A stretch of 64,000 nt of DNA from Argentina anserina (GCF_933775445.1 NC_065874.1:25924501-25988500); one strand, 5' to 3'. Positions 11,222 through 23,876 are shown, numbered from the stretch's first letter. Notes: generated by a model from the letters alone, not told the origin. Made by a program: numbers and translations.

Positions 11222-14219
11222 AAGCAGATACATAAACATCAAGATATATGTCGGCATACTTGACCACTTTGGCCATCTCTAACAGGGCAACAGATCCTCG
11301 CTTCATTGCTAATGTCTTACACCCTATAATGGAAGAAATCATACCAAAACTGGTTGAATTCCGTTAATGGCACCGCGCCAGAGCCGCTATGAGCCACCAG
11401 CCCTTGCTGGCAACAAATTGTTGCTCTAGCCTCAAAATAATGCTTACGTACTGCGTATGACTCTTTAGAGTCTATTCAGGTCGGGTCGACTCCTTGCCGG
11501 GGCGATCCTGCCAGGCTTAAGCCCAGGACCTTATATAAAATAAATATAACTCAGTTTATCAAGATGAAATTTTGTGTTCAGTGGCTACAGCCCATCCGAA
11601 ATTTTGGCTAAAATACCCCCAACTATATATATATATATATTATTTATACTAGCCCTGCAGCCCAGAAAAAAATTATACCTAACCTCAACTCTTATTCCGC
11701 CGACTTCCTCAATTGTGTGATGTAGGTCAGTGGGACAGTGGACATGCTTGCCAAGGTTGGAGTTCATCACTAGTTTGCTGACTGCTGCAATATGTTGTTG
11801 TGGAAGCAACCCCATTGGTGGAAGCTGGCTGCTCCGCTTTGGTTTCTATCAGAAACAAAAACTCATGCATCCATTCATCAACTGATCAAGGCTTTTTTGA
11901 TGTTATCCACAGACACACACATCAGGTCAATTTCTATCTCTCTCTTTGTTATTATTGCAATTGTGTTATAGTTCGTTGTTTTACTTTGAATATTTGTTCT
12001 GTAATCAGATCCTCTTGAGTCTTGAACTGATTACTGTGTATACTTTGTAGTCTACATGGGACTCTTAATTGGTAATTGGAAATTATATTTATGTCTTACC
12101 TTGAATGATGGGTCTTCAAAAAGAGCAGCATCAGTTGGCAACTCTAGTAGATCTTCATCCCTTTTTTCCTTGATATCTTGAACAAAACAACAACAATAAG
12201 AAAAAGAAAAACCAGTAATCACTAAACTTCATCAATTGTATGTTAAGATCGTTCAGTATCTATTTTCTACTGAATTCATCTCAGATCGTGTTGATAATTT
12301 CTGCTTAAGAATGTTAGTCAAATGGTGGAGATTGGTGAGCAATAGATTTGTAACTTCTGTAGTTCTGTTGACAACATTTACTAGAAACTTTCAAAGATAA
12401 CTAATTTTGATCATAAAATAATAGGAGTGAAGCTTAGGATCGACGGTATGAAACTTGATCTTTATTAAGCTCCAGCTGTTGCTTGACAATCTAGTCATCT
12501 TGAAGCTATTGTTATGTATTATTAACTAAGGATAACTAAGACTGTTTTTTCTTGTTCTTTGATAGCGGCCCCTTTGCTATCTGATCCTGAGTTAGCTTGA
12601 CAATTGGATGTGCTAGCTTTTTTATTTTAATACAATCAATGTTGCTAATTTTGAAGGCCACTGAGATGACATGCTTATATGTCTGTCAGTAAGGTTTAGC
12701 TATCTAAAGTTTGAACGTACTGTGATGATGATTGTGAATTTTTCTAAAATCTCTATATGTTCACCCACCGTACCACTCTCTACATACAGTAATCCACTCT
12801 AGTTAAGGAAAAAGAAGGTTGAAGTCTGATCTGATCATTATGTATTTGGAGTCTTTAGGACCATACACAGTGTGATGGGGTAGTTTCAAACTTGTTTTCC
12901 GTGTAGTCATATATACACATTTACATTGCTAGTAAATTTAGAAACCTTACATAATAATAGTATGGAGCCATGCTGTGCAGGACTGCCGTTTTTCTCTTTG
13001 TCTTTTGCTTTGCTTCCTTGAAAATCCAATAAATGAGACATTTTGTGCCTCAATGCAATGAATGTGTACAAACTTGAAGGCGCAAAAGCACTCATTTTGT
13101 AGAACTCAGCATATGACGTAATGTTGTGTGCATATAATTTTAATTTGGGCAAGCTTTGTACTCGTGTGCATATAATTCTAATATTGATACATTCATACAT
13201 ATATTATTATAGGTATTGACGTATTGTCTAATATTGGAAGATGACTTTCTTGATGATTTGATGGTTCTCTATATTGAGAAAGAGTTTGTTGATAGTGTTC
13301 ACAATGATGATGTAATTGAGGAGTTTACAAAGTTAGGACCTTAGAGTGTATCATTCGGTTAGTTTTTATATTATGATTGTTGTCATTTTAAATTTACAGG
13401 GTTTTGGTTTTATGTCCCTCCTGTTGTATTTTTGAATTTAAATAGTAAAGACGTGAGGATGAGCCTCTCATTGGGTTCTAAACCTCAAACAAAAATTTGT
13501 ATACATAAAAGTAGCCCTACCCATCTTGAGTTCCTAGTTCCGCCCCTGGTGGCTAGGCAATGGAAATCCTGATCGAGAGGTCCTAGCTTCAACTACCCCC
13601 AACAATATTTTATTTTGTTTTTTTTAGTCTAACCGACAGCCTTAATCTTTAATGAAATTTATTTTGTTTGTTTTAAATAACGACGCAAAGTCTTCAATTT
13701 TTCCTTATAATTTTGATTCTGGTTTTAATTTTGAGACAATATCAAAAAATGGTGCCCTTTAGTGCACCAAAAAACACTATAAATAATGCTGAATTAGTCA
13801 TTCATACATCTAAATTCAAAAGTCTTAATAATTGTTTCTATGTATCAATAATCAGTTTCAATGGAGGAGATAGTTTAAATGGTTTGGAAAAAAATTTGAA
13901 TTATCTATATATATATATATAAGAAGTATATATTGAATTTCCATTAAAAAAAGTATACATCACATATACATTATAAAAAATAAAAAATTGGCAAGAATTT
14001 TGGTGCCTAAGGCGGCCGCTGCTATAGCCTCACCTCAGGTACGGGCCTAAGTTTTAGGTCCCTTATTGTTCTAGTTGTGTTGTAGTTGAAGCTTTATGAT
14101 TTTTTTAAGACATAGCACCTAGTAGCAGCTAGGTGTCGCAAGTATTAGTAGAATATAAAGCATTTTGTAAGGGGACATGAGACCAATACCCTGTGCTACA
14201 ATAGAACTACCACACATAT
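11222..14219. other. Intergenic DNA, no gene recognised
   Basis: No open frame here resembles a known family. A (TA)n tract lies at about 11623-11641. Around 13540-14060 the sequence includes phrases such as gcctaaggcggccgctgcta that recall degenerate plant DNA transposons, but I could not define ends. Confidence 0.5.
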
Positions 14220-15085
14220 TCTTGTAGTCTCGTAGAGCACATCATGCATAATGTCAAGAGGCTTCTCAAACTAAATACTATCCACTGAACCATTGCAAGT
14301 AAAGTGAGCAAGACGATCTGTAACACTATTAGCTTTCCGGAAGATGTATCTTATTGTAGAAGAAGGCAAGGCAAGTAAATACCGTTTATAATCTTCTATA
14401 ATTCGACTCACCTCCAAAAAATCTACTCAAGAAGAGTTAAAAGCAGCTACTAACACAGAAGAATCACTTTCAACATCAAAGTTATCCCAACCTTGGCGGA
14501 TGTCAAGAAACAAGCCCTCTCTACACGCCTCAGCCTCCATAGTAAGATCTGAGTGCGAATATAAATAGGACTTAGCACATATATCGATACTTCCACTATC
14601 ATCTCTACAAACCAACACACTCCACCCACATTTGTCCTTGAGTCAAAGGAACCATCAACATTTAGTTTCAGACGCCCCCGAGGAGGAGACGACCACGTAC
14701 TTAACATGAGCTCTCTTCTTCTTTCCCACAGCCTTAAGGTGATAGAATTGCAACTCCTCCAACATTTTATACACCTAATGAATCATATTAAAAGGTTGAA
14801 AAGACGTACCTTTTCACGGTACATTGTTACACCCATTCCATATAGCCCACAAGCCCATGAAAAACAAGTCTTCATCACTGTCATTATTCTCCAAAAACCT
14901 CCAAAACCCACTCCACAATAGTCCCAGCCGGATGAGAGGCAGCTTGCATGTGAAGAGGGCCATGCATCCAAAAGCTTTGAACAATAGGACAATTCTTATA
15001 CAAATGTACGTCCACCTCCATCTCGGACCCACATACAACACAAGAAGCCCACTGATGTCCACTCTCCTTCTCAATCAATGAAACG
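14220..15085 (-). pseudogene. LINE-derived RNase H fragment with zinc-binding RT tail
   Basis: On minus, 15078-14884 carries a zf-RVT-like motif (CVVCGSEMEVDVHLYKNCP, followed by W). Further down, 14707-14430 encodes the start of an RNase H-like domain (LKLNVDGSFD), then after a frameshift the MEAEACREGLF and VESDSSVLVAAF blocks. At about 14330-14270 a decayed end reads FRKANSVTDRLAHFA. This is the 3' part of an L1-type ORF2 or a related RVT_3 sequence. No RT core or target duplication was found, so it is an old fragment. Confidence 0.7.
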
Positions 15086-15615
15086 TAGCACCAGAATTAA
15101 ATAAGGGAATAAGAAATGAGAACTTATATGGATATCTCCTCGGCTGCGCCAAAAACCCGGAAAAGGATCCGAGTTGCAGCTCACGAAATCTTCACTCATT
15201 GTAATCCAACGGTACTCAGGGAGCAAGCAGTTCGATTTCATCATAGAAAGGAGGAAAAGGGCAGCACTGCAGCAGAACCCATATCCCCAACATCATAACT
15301 GAAGGCGTCGGCTTCCCAAATCTTATTGCTTCGAAAATTGTTGTGGTATAGCAACACGTTTTCTCCAAGCTCCAAGCTAGGATATCTTTTGGCAAAGCCT
15401 GGCCAAGTTGCCCTCCACTAGAGGACCCATGCAACCCAAATGACAGGTAAGAAACCTCGAGCTCGATCGGCAAGTTGAATCGCAAAGAGGAAATCAGAGA
15501 GTCCTAATTCCCCAAGAATGGGGTCCATTCCATTTTTTCCCTTATTTTTGGTTAGTTTCATTGCTGACCATTAACATGCAAGTATTGATTCACAAGTAGT
15601 GCATAGCTATTCTAT

Positions 15616-15623
15616 TATAAATA
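15616..15623 (+). promoter_or_regulatory. TATA box of terpene synthase 1
   Basis: TATAAATA lies 98 bp before the start codon. The surrounding bases (tataaatagcagagcag) are almost the same as at 29175 in front of the second terpene synthase. The shared core supports both sites as true promoters. Confidence 0.65.
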
Positions 15624-15713
15624 GCAGAGCAGAACAAGGAGTTTTAGCACCTCAACACACTCGTACAAAAGTTCTTTTTATGAAAAACACACTCGCGTTG
15701 AAGTTTTGCCACC

Positions 15714-18700
15714 ATGTCCCTCCAAGTTTTAGCATCTCAAGTTCCCGTTGCTGATGTTAAACCAGTTTCAGCTAATTTTACCCCCGGCATCTGGGGAGAT
15801 CATTTTCTCTCTTATGCTACTACGGTAGGTTCTTTATAAACTTGACATTCTAATATTTTTATATATTATATATATACACAATTACTAATTAGTGCGATTT
15901 TTCGTTTTGAAATTATATAATAAAGTTCATTATTTGACTCATTTGTCGATCCTATTTCTACATCTCCACCTTATAAATCATATTATATAATCTATAGATC
16001 ATTCACGCTAAGTTTTATTCAATTTGATAATTGTTTGACATTCTGTAATCGTGATTTACACAAATGAAAATGACATATATACACATACATATGTTATTTC
16101 CATTCTTGTAAATCATGATTATATATATATATATATATGCACACACACAGAGGTTTTCAGGTGCGGAGGTCCGTACCTTAAACTAAGGTACGGATTTTTA
16201 TTTTATCAACTTTTCGATCAAGTTTTCACATTTCCACCATACAATCTTTAGGTAATAACGTATAAATCACCTCTGTAAATTTTCAGCCAATTAGTAATCG
16301 TTAAGATATCTAACTAAGTTAAACCAATGAACAGATTAAATCTGCCGAATTTGAACCGTTCATGTGTATAATAGAAAAATGCAGTTTTGAGTGACTTAAC
16401 GATTACCAAATTGGCTAAAATTTTACAGAGGTGATCTATACGTTATTACATAAGGACTGGACAGTGGAGATATGAAAACTTGATCGTAAAGTTGGCAAAA
16501 AAAATAAAAAACCGCACCTTAAGCTAAAGTACGAACTTCCGCACTTAAAAAGCTTCGTGTATATATATATATATAAGAACATGCACCATAAATTTAAAGC
16601 GGAGCTTTATATGGAAATGATCTTATATGTGTATAAATATGAAAACATGTATGTTATATATGTAAATCCTTAATTTCAGGGGAGTAGCTACGTTCGTTTA
16701 GCTTCACAGGTGCCACGACATCTCTCACCAATATTACAAAAGCTAAAATTTATATGATCTATGAGTGGATTATTACAATTATTTTTCGTTGATTATTTAT
16801 GATGCTTAATTACAATTAAGAAAAGATTATCAGAAAACATCTTCGTTGCTGTCCTTTTTTAAATTAATGTATACAGTTTAAATAAATTTAAAATGAATTT
16901 CATAGTTAAACATAGAAAAATACATGGGATTTGCATGGTAGAGTTTTGTCCTTACCCATACTTGGATCATCTTTTTTTAATTAAATTATCACCATAAATA
17001 AGTATATGAAAATGATATTTAGACCTCGTTACTCAGTAGACTTCCATTTTGCTTTTATAGATACCTAAAATACTATTTAAGCCTCTAAAGTTTTCCCAAA
17101 ATCCATTATCTAATTTGATATATCAAATCATACTACTATCTATTACTTTCTTTCCTACACTATTTCAAATTCATTTATTATATACAACTCAAAAAATGCA
17201 TAATAATCACACAAACTATCTTCTCGAATTAATTCGATCACTCTTCCACTCATTTTCTAAATTCATAATAAATTGGTAAACTATATTTTTCATTCATTAA
17301 TAGTAACATCAACGTATATGAAATATTTTAACCTCTAATTAACGAGTTTTGTTCATCAACGTATATGAAATATTTTAACCTCTAATGAACTAGTTTTTTT
17401 TTGTTTGCTCAAATCGAAGTTTATGAGAAATTATAGATAGTTATATCGTTTATACATTAAATTGCCCACATTCAATTTGATGTTTATCAACTACATTAAA
17501 TTTTTTACTAATGATGTTGATCAAAAAGGAAGGTAATCAATTAAATCATTTAATGCAATTTGATATCTCATTTTGGATTGTCTAGCAATAAATATAAAAT
17601 ATAATTATCTAAATTTGTATTTTATAATAGATAAGTAAAAAATTATTTCTATTCTTGTATTTTTATTGTTATATGTTTTTTAGTAATTTCATATGCATTG
17701 ACTAAGTCAAAACTATCTAGGAAAAAGATTAAGGTCCAAGTGTCATTTTAAGAGGTATGAATAGAAGCTCCCTATGAAAATTTCAAAATGAATGAATATA
17801 TATATAACCATTTTTGACATAATTTTCATTTATTATATGAGGAATAACAAATGTCCCGCCCCACTAGACAAGAAATCCTAGCTCCACCACGGCTCAACTT
17901 TGTTCATTTGAAAAAAAAATCATTTAATCATTAATTATACAATTTCTAACATCCTCTACTTGCCTGTGCAGGAAGTTGACATTAAACTTGAGCAACAGGT
18001 CCAAACTCTGAAAGATGAGGTGAAGAAGATGCTAAAGGATTTTGCTAAAAAGCTTTTACATCAATTGAAATTGGTTGATGACATTCAACGTTTAGGGGTG
18101 TCATATCATTTTGAATCTGAAATTGATGAAATTTTGAAACATATTCACCACAACTACCTTTGTGGTGGTGATGATGACATTTACACTACTGCTCTCCATT
18201 TTCGATTGCTTAGGCAACATGGTTTTAAAATTTCATGTGGTAAGTACCGTAAGTTGCATTTTAATTTGTTAGGTTCTAATCACTCGTTTTAAATAGCTAA
18301 TTTAAGAAGAAGAAAAATAATATGGTATTTAAAATGTTTACTATTGACTAATCATGATTATGTAAACTCCTATTTCAATGCCCATGCCGATATATTGATA
18401 ACAACTCCAACATGATTGATATACAATTTTTCTCGATCTTTATCTTTACGTTTATAAATAATATGATATATAGAGGCTCTTGTCTAATGAATTGCCTGGT
18501 CATGTAGATATATTCAACAAGTTCAAGGAAGACAATGGTCAAACTTTTAAGCACTCGCTTCTGAGTGATGTTCGAGGACTATTAAGCTTGTACGAGGCCG
18601 CTCATCTTATGAAACATGAAGAAGACATATTAGAAGAGGCAGTAGCCTTCACCACCACTCATCTTGAGTCGATGAGACACAGTTTAAGCCCTTTACTTTC

Positions 18701-20488
18701 GAAACAAGTCGCGCATTCCTTGAATCAGCCACTTCGAAAGGGCGTCAATAGGGTGGAAGCAAGATATTACTTGTCGATATACCACGAATGCGACTCGTAT
18801 AGTGAAACTCTCTTGACTTTTGCCAAGTTGGATTTCAACCGAGTGCAACAAGCCCATCAAAAGGAACTATGTGAAATTACAAGGTTAGTATCAAAAGACC
18901 CCCTGCTAAGCCCCTTATTAGACGGTGGGGTTTTGCCCCATGCAAGAATCTATCTATTGCTCTTGAAAGAAAAAAGATTGGTTTCTACTAATTAAATTGT
19001 TTTGTAATTAATCGTAATTGACTGTAGGTGGTGGAAGAAATTGGATGTGGAAAACAATCTACCATTTACAAGAGACAGAATCACCGAAGTCTACTTCATT
19101 TGGGCTCTCTCAGTGTATTTCGAACCACAATATTCCTTTGCAAGGAGGACATCATGCAAAGTCACTTCAATGCTATCAATTTTGGATGACATTTATGATA
19201 CCCATGGCACAATAGAAGAATTAGAGCTCTTTACCGAAGCAATTCAGAGGTAAATATATCATTAACAATTTGAACCGTCACTAGCCTCGTTTTAATTGAT
19301 CCTTGAACAATTGACGACTAGCTTCCCTTCTTTACTTGTTATTAATTTTTTTTAACTAGCCTTTTTGATCATAAGAAATGAAAACAATTGAAGAATATAT
19401 ATATATATATATTAATCAATAACACGTGCATCACACGATATGACGCCAGTGTTAAGAATGCAATTGCAAGGCTAACTTCTAATAACAACTGAATCGATTA
19501 ATTAGGTGGGATATCAGTGCCGTAGATCCATTGCCAGGTTATATGAAATTCAGTTACACGGCATTGTTAGATGTTTATACTGAAATTGAAGGAGAGCTTG
19601 CGAAGTTGGGACATATACATCGAATTCACTACCTCAAAGAAGATGTAAGCCTTATTCGCCTTGTACTTGCTTCTACTTCTACCTAGTCTATATCTTTTTT
19701 TTGTATTTTCAGTAACAAAAAAAAGTTGCATATGACTTTCAATGACGACATGGTAATCGATCGTCTCTTATATACAGATGAAAAAGCAAGTTAAAAATTA
19801 CTTCCTTGAAGCTAAATGGTTGCATAAGAAACATATACCCACCTTGGATGAATATATGGCGCTCTCAGTATTGACCACAACCTACCCTATGCTGATAACA
19901 ACATCATTTGTTGCTATGGGAGATATTGCTACACAAGACTCGTTGGATTGGTTGGCCACTTATCCCAGTGCTGTAAAAGGGGATGCTGTAATTTGTCGAC
20001 TCATGGATGACTTAGTAGACTACAAGGTACATACCTATATTGCTATTCAGCAAAACCTTATCGATATATATTGTCTACTAATTTCATGATCAATTGCTAA
20101 GCCTCCGGTTCAATATATAAGCTAATATCTCTGCTGTATGAAACTTGTGTTCTAATTATAGTTCAATTCATGTACGTTCCTGCATTTGTAGTTTGAGAAA
20201 AACAGAGGAACTGTAACCTCAGCTGTGGAGTGCTACATGAAAGAATATGGTGCATCAGAAGAAGAAGCAATAAGTGGATTGTGTAAGCAAATCAGTGATG
20301 CATGGAAGGACATAAACGAATCATTGTTCCTTCCTAATGCTATCCCACGATCACTTCTGACACGAATTGTAAACTTTGCTTCTACAATGGATGTTGCATA
20401 CAAGTATGAAGATGGCTACACTACTCATCACGAGATTGTGCTCAAGGATTTTGTAGTTTCTACACTTGTACAATCCGTACCTGTATGA
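15714..20488 (+). CDS. TPS-a terpene synthase 1 (probable sesquiterpene synthase)
   Basis: Seven exons (15714-15824, 17972-18239, 18508-18883, 19028-19249, 19506-19644, 19778-20026, 20192-20488) encode 553 aa, normal for TPS-a. All introns are GT-AG. The enzyme should ionise a prenyl diphosphate, most likely farnesyl diphosphate, and cyclise it in the cytosol, since no plastid transit peptide precedes the N-terminal domain. The RxR motif is at R267/R269 and the aspartate-rich DDIYD at 305-309. The second metal motif at 449-457 reads DDLVDYKFE, with Asp where Ser or Thr is expected. The N-terminal RP(x)8W motif is altered: KP with nine residues before W. Intron 1 (2.1 kb) holds a foldback element. 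The product cannot be predicted from sequence alone. The gene is the upstream partner of a tandem pair with TPS2. Confidence 0.92.
16147..16558. mobile_element. Foldback (palindromic) MITE in a (TA)n tract, TPS1 intron 1
   Basis: About 410 bp lie between two (TA)n tracts (16120-16138 and 16559-16575). The two halves are inverted copies of roughly 165 bp. The left arm begins with a tgcggaggtccgtacctt block and ends near cagccaattagtaatcgttaag. The right arm is its imperfect reverse complement starting at about 16395. It encodes nothing. The arms match the element at 30821-31229 in TPS2, so both belong to one family. Confidence 0.75.
17304..17398. repeat. Short direct repeat in TPS1 intron 1
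   Basis: A block of about 48 bp (catcaacgtatatgaaatat followed by tttaacctctaat) occurs twice in a row with a few mismatches. It is a simple tandem duplication inside the intron. Confidence 0.6.
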
Positions 20489-20948
20489 GCTTCAACCATA
20501 TCCTGTATAAGCCGATGGAGGATTGTATTGTTTTTAAGTGTGCTCTGATGGCGTCGATTGGAAGCTGGCCATTGCTCTTGCCTCTTGGTTTGAGCATCAT
20601 TTGGTTTGATTTTTTCTTTTGTTTCTCTTTATTATTTCTGACTCAATCTGTTGAGTTTGCTTGTGTTTTTGTTGGTTGTGGCACGCGAGCCATTGTTGTA
20701 ATCTTTTTCTTTTTACGGTTTGAGCAGCATGTTTCTTTGCAATCTACTTCTTTGTTGTAATTGGGGTTTTCCCAAAACAAAAATTAAATAATAATAACAG
20801 TGATGTTTCTTTGTTGTAAATTGTAATCTATGCTCATGCTTAATCTAAAAGTTAAGTTACTTCGGCTAGATCTAAATGCAGGCTACCAAGGGTAGTGAGA
20901 GGACCAATCCCGATTTTAGAGCTCTAAGCCGAAAGATCACATAATTAA
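20489..20948. other. 3' UTR and flank of terpene synthase 1
   Basis: The sequence after the stop codon is T-rich, with AAATAATAATA-like A-rich runs at about 20783-20800 that may serve for polyadenylation. Nothing else is recognisable before the MULE-like element. Confidence 0.5.
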
Positions 20949-22034
20949 GGCATAAATGCTAATTTGCACTCTAAATTTGGCTGAAATTGTCAATTTGCAC
21001 TCCAAACTTGCATTTGAGTCAATTTACCTCCTAAACTTGGTAAAAATTGCCGATTTACACCCCGAACTTGTATTTGAGTCAATTTACCTCCTAAACTTGG
21101 TAAAAATTGCCGATTTGCACCCCATTCGTTAAATTTAACTGTTCCTATCCAATTTTGCATCACATGTCATGCATTTAAGGGGTAGTATTGTCATTATATA
21201 TTTATTCATATTGAATAATGAAATAAATTAATAAAATTACTTAAGAGGAACATTTGCTACAATGTTTGTTTTTTCGAAACATGTTATTGATTTATATATT
21301 TATTATTTTATGTGATATGGTATGTTAAAAGATATTAGAAAAAATATAAATAAATAAATACATTGAAAATTAAAAATAAATGTGTGTTCCGAGAGAATTA
21401 CTATTATACCATTGTGTGTGTCTTAGCATTATTAGGTTTTCTTTTAGAGATAGATTCGCATCTCTGTAATAGATTAGGACTCCGAATCCTACGGGATTGT
21501 GGTTATGTAATGCCTATATATTGGCCTCATTATCAATCAATAAACGGTTACGTTCTGTTCTATTACGTCGTTATTATTCTCGTTTTGTTCATCCTCCAAC
21601 AATGTGTACATATAAAAATATATTTATATACAACACACTATATTTGAATGGGTGGATATATTGAATATATAATTCAAAGTAGGATTAAGTAGGTAGAAAA
21701 AAAGATGTAAATAAATAATTTGATTAACAAAATAATCTTCATTTTAAAGAATATTTTTATTTGTTTTTAAGAAAAATATAAATATATAATGACAATATTA
21801 CCCCTTAAATGCATGACATGTGACGCAAAATTAGATAGAAACAGTTAAATTTAACGGATGGGGTGCAAATCGGCAATTTTTACCAAGTTTAGGAGGTAAA
21901 TTGACTCAAATACAAGTTCGGGGTGTAAATCGGCAATTTTTACCAAGTTTAGGAGGTAAATTGACTCAAATGCAAGTTCGGGGTGCAAATTGACAATTTC
22001 AGCCAAATTTAAGGTGCAAATCGGCATTTATGCC
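20949..22034. mobile_element. Non-autonomous MULE-like element with long terminal inverted repeats
   Basis: The left arm (20949 to about 21205) and right arm (about 21780-22034) are imperfect reverse complements of roughly 255 bp, starting ggcataaatgc and ending gcatttatgcc. Nine-base flanks cataattaa (20940-20948) and cataattta (22035-22043) match at eight positions. A 9-bp duplication with long TIRs is typical of Mutator-like elements. Each arm contains an internal direct duplication of about 60 bp (for example 21841-21900 against 21901-21960). The AT-rich centre has no transposase. Confidence 0.75.
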
Positions 22035-22541
22035 CATAATTTATTAGTTTATCTTATACCGCTCACATTGTGTACGGTGCATTTCCCATTTTGTCACTAA
22101 GCAGTTTACAGATTTCGGCCCTAAAAGAATCTCAAGGTTTTTTTCTTCACCCTATAATTTGTTCCTCCGCTAAAGTTTCAGTATGCAAAAGCTTCCTTTG
22201 TGAACAAAATTTTTACCAAGTTTAGGAGGTAAATTGACTCAAATACAAGTTCGGGGTGTAAATCGGCAATTTTTACCAAGTTTAGGAGGTAAATTGACTC
22301 AAATGCAAGTTCGGGGTGCAAATTGACAATTTCAGCCAAATTTAAGGTGCAAATCGGCATTTATGCCCATAATTTATTAGTTTATCTTATACCGCTCACA
22401 TTGTGTACGGTGCATTTCCCATTTTGTCTCTAAGCAGTTTACAGATTTCGGCCCTAAAAGAATCTCAAGGTTTTTTTCTTCGCCCTATAATTTGTTCCTC
22501 CGCTAAAGTTTCAGTATGCAAAAGCTTCCTTTGTGGACAAA
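21877..22541. repeat. Recent 333-bp tandem duplication
   Basis: Bases 21877-22209 recur at 22210-22541 with only a few differences (for example ttgtcacta against ttgtctcta, and cttcaccc against cttcgccc). The unit includes the end of the right TIR of the MULE-like element, its target duplication and about 165 bp of flank. The duplication therefore came after the transposon insertion. Confidence 0.85.
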
Positions 22542-23191
22542 TTATCACCAGTAAATAGTAAGAGTACAGTTGCTTGGTTATGGCGGTAAAGCATTGTTAA
22601 GGCAAGAGGACGTACACAACTGATGAAATTTTGACAGTAGTAGCATGGTGATCAGAGTTTTCAATGTGTTACTCTAATATGTAATAGATCATTGACCCCT
22701 CTTTTTATGTGTAGAAGGATAACCATTTTTTTTAATTTTCTTCTAATAGAGGACAACATATATCAAGCAAGCTATTACGCATTTACGCCAGCTATTACCG
22801 ATAATAATTTTGAATATAATCAGAACAATATCACACACTATTATCAAACCACCAATTGCCTCTCCTCTTCTATGTAAAGACATCAATCATTTTTGCTAAT
22901 GAAACTTCCATCTCCATATCTCTTGACTTGCTTAATTTCAATGGCAACAACACCACAGCGGACAACGCCGGTGCTATACCTAATGGTTGTTAAATTTGAC
23001 TACGATGCATATGCTATGTCAGTCTGTCTATGTTATCTCATTGCAAACCACTCATTTTGGAAATGAAATTTTCAATAACGAAGACATATGCTGGTTCATG
23101 AATTAAATATTGGCTGACGTTAGTTGTAGTTAGATCAATTTTATCGATCAATATTTTGTGAGCAACCCCAAGTCGTATTATCGTATCTCAA

Positions 23192-23205
23192 AAGGAACTG
23201 AGAGC
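23192..23205. repeat. Target site duplication, left, of a truncated LINE
   Basis: The sequence aaggaactgagagc is repeated exactly at 23501-23514. Confidence 0.85.
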
Positions 23206-23500
23206 TCAATCTCCAGTCTTTTCTCTCAAGCCCGGTATCTTTCCTCAATCCGGCAAGTCAGCTGGTCATGGATCAGCAGAACCGCCAACAGAGCTGCCGA
23301 ATGTATCGCTACTCTGGCTCTCAAAGGGCTCTGCCCTCCCAATTGGATTTATGTTCCTCCATCCTCTTTTTTCTAATGTTCTTGTTTATGATGGTCTCCC
23401 ATGTCCTCACTAGGATTGGTAGCAGTTCGGGGAGTTGTTTTTATTTTGTGGTTCTGGGTTTGTGATTCCTTTGGATACAAGTTTCTTTCGCCAAAAAAAG
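23206..23500 (+). mobile_element. 5'-truncated LINE copy (3' end only)
   Basis: This is an insert of about 295 bp between perfect 14-bp duplications, ending in an A-rich tract (ccaaaaaaag). Its first part encodes the C-terminal tail of a LINE RNase H-like domain (ISRTANRAAECIATLALKG, then PPNWIYVPPSS). The rest matches a LINE 3' UTR in style. Severe 5' truncation with intact target duplication is the expected result of target-primed reverse transcription. The clean duplication suggests a fairly young insertion. Confidence 0.85.
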
Positions 23501-23514
23501 AAGGAACTGAGAGC
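23501..23514. repeat. Target site duplication, right, of a truncated LINE
   Basis: This is an exact copy of 23192-23205, directly after the A-rich tail. Confidence 0.85.
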
Positions 23515-23710
23515 CGATGATAAAAGCGTTATTGTCTCAGGTTGTTTTTTTCTTCAGGGCTTCATGTCTAGGACTATGGTGAGAAGTTGCGGTCAAGTGA
23601 ATGTTGTGGAAGGTGTCGTCTCAATTACACGTTTTGCAAATGAAAAATATTATGAAAATGTTTCATAATTGTTTAAAACAATAATGCCATGATCAAAAAC
23701 TCAGCCTTAA

Positions 23711-23876
23711 TGTGAGTGGAGGATAGTAGGTGAATGAAGAAATAGTGGAAAGAATCACGGGTAGTGGAGTGATTAGTAGAGTGATTAGTGATTAGTGTGA
23801 ATTAGTCTATATATACTATTGTAATCTGTATATGCAATCAATCAATTCAAAGAGCAACAATCAGTATCTTACCACT
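23711..23876 (+). repeat. Copia 5' LTR
   Basis: It starts TGTGAGTGGAGG and is matched by 28795-28960. The right edge is either the CA at 23873-23874 or two bases later. Both LTR copies are followed by ct, so I include it. Confidence 0.85.

Noticed and set aside
11585..11815. 76-codon minus-strand frame after the LINE
   Set aside because: No recognisable domain, and part of it is translated from a (TA)n tract.
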